From: Deltaproteobacteria bacterium | GTDB lineage: Bacteria; Desulfobacterota; Desulfobacteria; Desulfobacterales; Desulfatibacillaceae | Assembly: GCA_021815525.1 (NCBI GenBank) | Contig: JAKAGN010000163.1 | Span: 1 to 6,477, forward strand | Reading direction: 5' to 3' | DNA length: 6,477 bases | Part shown: positions 5,805 to 6,477 of the stretch, piece by piece | Layout of the letters: each line of letters begins with the position of its first letter | Position numbering within the stretch: position 1 is the first letter of the stretch | Position numbers and translations under genes: made by a program | Notes under the pieces: generated by a model | What the model saw: only the letters and a program-made list of their open reading frames with translations | What the model was told of the DNA's origin: nothing | Databases searched by the model: none

Positions 5805-5830
5805 GCGCGGGGCGGAGAACCGCCCCGCGC
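5805..5830 (-). terminator. Perfect GC hairpin just after acsB, without U-tract
   Basis: An 11-bp perfect inverted repeat (GCGCGGGGCGG at 5805-5815, CCGCCCCGCGC at 5820-5830) with a 4-nt loop begins 12 nt after the acsB stop codon. On the acsB transcript it is followed by CAGCGAAACC rather than a run of U, so it is not a canonical intrinsic terminator. T-rich sequence lies only on the plus-strand side. It could protect the acsB 3' end from exonucleases, lower expression of acsC relative to acsB, or terminate with the help of a factor. The hairpin is certain; its role is inferred. Confidence 0.5.
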
Positions 5831-5842
5831 TCTATTGTTTCA

Positions 5843-6477
5843 TCAACCGGCGATGATGGGATCCATCGAAAGCGCCGGATGCCCCACCTTCTGCAGGAAG
5901 GCCAGCACCTCTTCTTCGGTGGTGCCCACGGTCTCGTCGGCGATCATGTCGTAGAAGTTGGGAATGCCCATCTCCTGGCCGCGCTTTACGAGGCGCTCCT
6001 TGATCTCCTCCTTGAGCATCTTGGGCATCCACACCATCCGCTTCAGTCCGCCGTCGCCCGCGATGAACTTCCGCTGGGTTATGTTGTACTTGGAGTGGCC
6101 CACGAAGCCGGGGGAGGACGCGCCGCCGCCCATGACGCCCGCCAAGGTCGTGAACTTCATGCCGCAGGGGGTTTCCCCGGTGTAGTCGCGGTTAACCGTC
6201 ATGACGCCGTTGCACTGGGGCAGCATGGCCGCGATGGCCTCGCAGCAGCCGCAGGTGGTCATGGGGTCGCGGGTCATGGAGTAGAAGTTGTACTGCTTGA
6301 CCGCGCCGCGGGAGGCCTTGAACACGAAGTCGTTCACGCCCTTCCACTGCCCCAGGACCGGGTCCAGGCACTCGCCCTTCTCGATGGGCTGGTTGGGGCC
6401 GGTGGGGTTGATCTCGAAGGAGGCCTTGCAGTCCATCCAGTTGTAAGCGCCGCAGAGGCCCGTGCGCTCCGGAGAGA
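5843..6477 (-). CDS. acsB: Acetyl-CoA synthase (CODH/ACS complex), C-terminal part; 5' end outside window
   Basis: This is the carboxy-terminal 210 residues of acetyl-CoA synthase, the nickel-iron-sulfur enzyme that condenses CO, a methyl group from the corrinoid protein and CoA into acetyl-CoA in the cytoplasm. The frame is open to the window edge and starts SPERTGLCGAYNWMDC; the ATG at 6436 is internal, not the start. The Cys in GLCG and the Cys-Gly-Cys of TTCGCC lie 67 residues apart. This equals the spacing between Cys528 and Cys595 of Moorella ACS, so I read them as the last [4Fe-4S] ligand and the distal-nickel Cys-Gly-Cys site of cluster A. The other three cluster ligands would lie upstream of the window. 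The end, GHPALSMDPIIAG then TGA, is family-like. Whether it is the long bacterial AcsB or the short archaeal-type CdhC cannot be told from this part. acsC follows after 208 nt. Confidence 0.97.
   Translation of the reverse strand, partial: SPERTGLCGAYNWMDCKASFEINPTGPNQPIEKGECLDPVLGQWKGVNDFVFKASRGAVKQYNFYSMTRDPMTTCGCCEAIAAMLPQCNGVMTVNRDYTGETPCGMKFTTLAGVMGGGASSPGFVGHSKYNITQRKFIAGDGGLKRMVWMPKMLKEEIKERLVKRGQEMGIPNFYDMIADETVGTTEEEVLAFLQKVGHPALSMDPIIAG

Noticed and set aside
1..6477. CRISPR array, tRNA or rRNA genes
   Set aside because: No regularly spaced direct repeats and no tRNA cloverleaf or rRNA-like sequence were seen on either strand.

Overview
The window is GC-rich bacterial DNA. All six genes lie on the minus strand, so they are transcribed from high to low coordinates. 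In that order they are: the C-terminal part of acetyl-CoA synthase (acsB, cut by the window edge), the large subunit of the corrinoid iron-sulfur protein (acsC), methyltetrahydrofolate:corrinoid methyltransferase (acsE), a cysteine-free DUF3786-type protein, thiamine-monophosphate kinase (thiL) and hydroxymethylpyrimidine (phosphate) kinase (thiD). The AcsB/AcsC/AcsE set is the methyl-transfer and acetyl-CoA-forming core of the Wood-Ljungdahl pathway. With the high GC and the repeat-rich gaps, this best fits a sulfate-reducing or syntrophic Desulfobacterota-like anaerobe. That assignment is inference; an acetogenic Firmicute is less likely but not excluded.

Layout. Positions 5843-6477 hold acsB. 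A 208-nt gap follows, with a perfect GC hairpin and a short palindromic repeat. acsC occupies 4291-5634. The next gap (4102-4290) has an intrinsic-terminator-like hairpin. acsE occupies 3220-4101. The gap after acsE carries a full-length palindromic repeat and then a terminator hairpin that ends only about 18 nt before the DUF3786-type gene (2379-3005). A 308-nt gap follows. It contains a second full-length repeat, nested between a G-rich and a C-rich arm, and then a promoter-like AT island for thiL. thiL (1057-2070) and thiD (249-1088) overlap by 32 nt and are probably one transcript. Positions 1-248 contain no convincing gene; they hold a fourth, short repeat copy that abuts the thiD stop codon.

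How the genes work together. AcsE moves the methyl group of methyl-tetrahydrofolate to the cobalt of the corrinoid protein (AcsC with AcsD). AcsB then joins that methyl group with CO and CoA to make acetyl-CoA, or runs the reverse reaction. No gene for AcsD, CO dehydrogenase or the corrinoid-protein reductive activator is in the window. ThiL and ThiD make thiamine diphosphate and form a separate biosynthetic unit.

The most unusual structure is a family of four related inverted-repeat elements (about 188-247, 2214-2338, 3098-3217 and 5668-5750). One lies 3' of each of four genes, in both orientations. Two of them end 1-2 nt from a stop codon, and two lack the central part of the long form.
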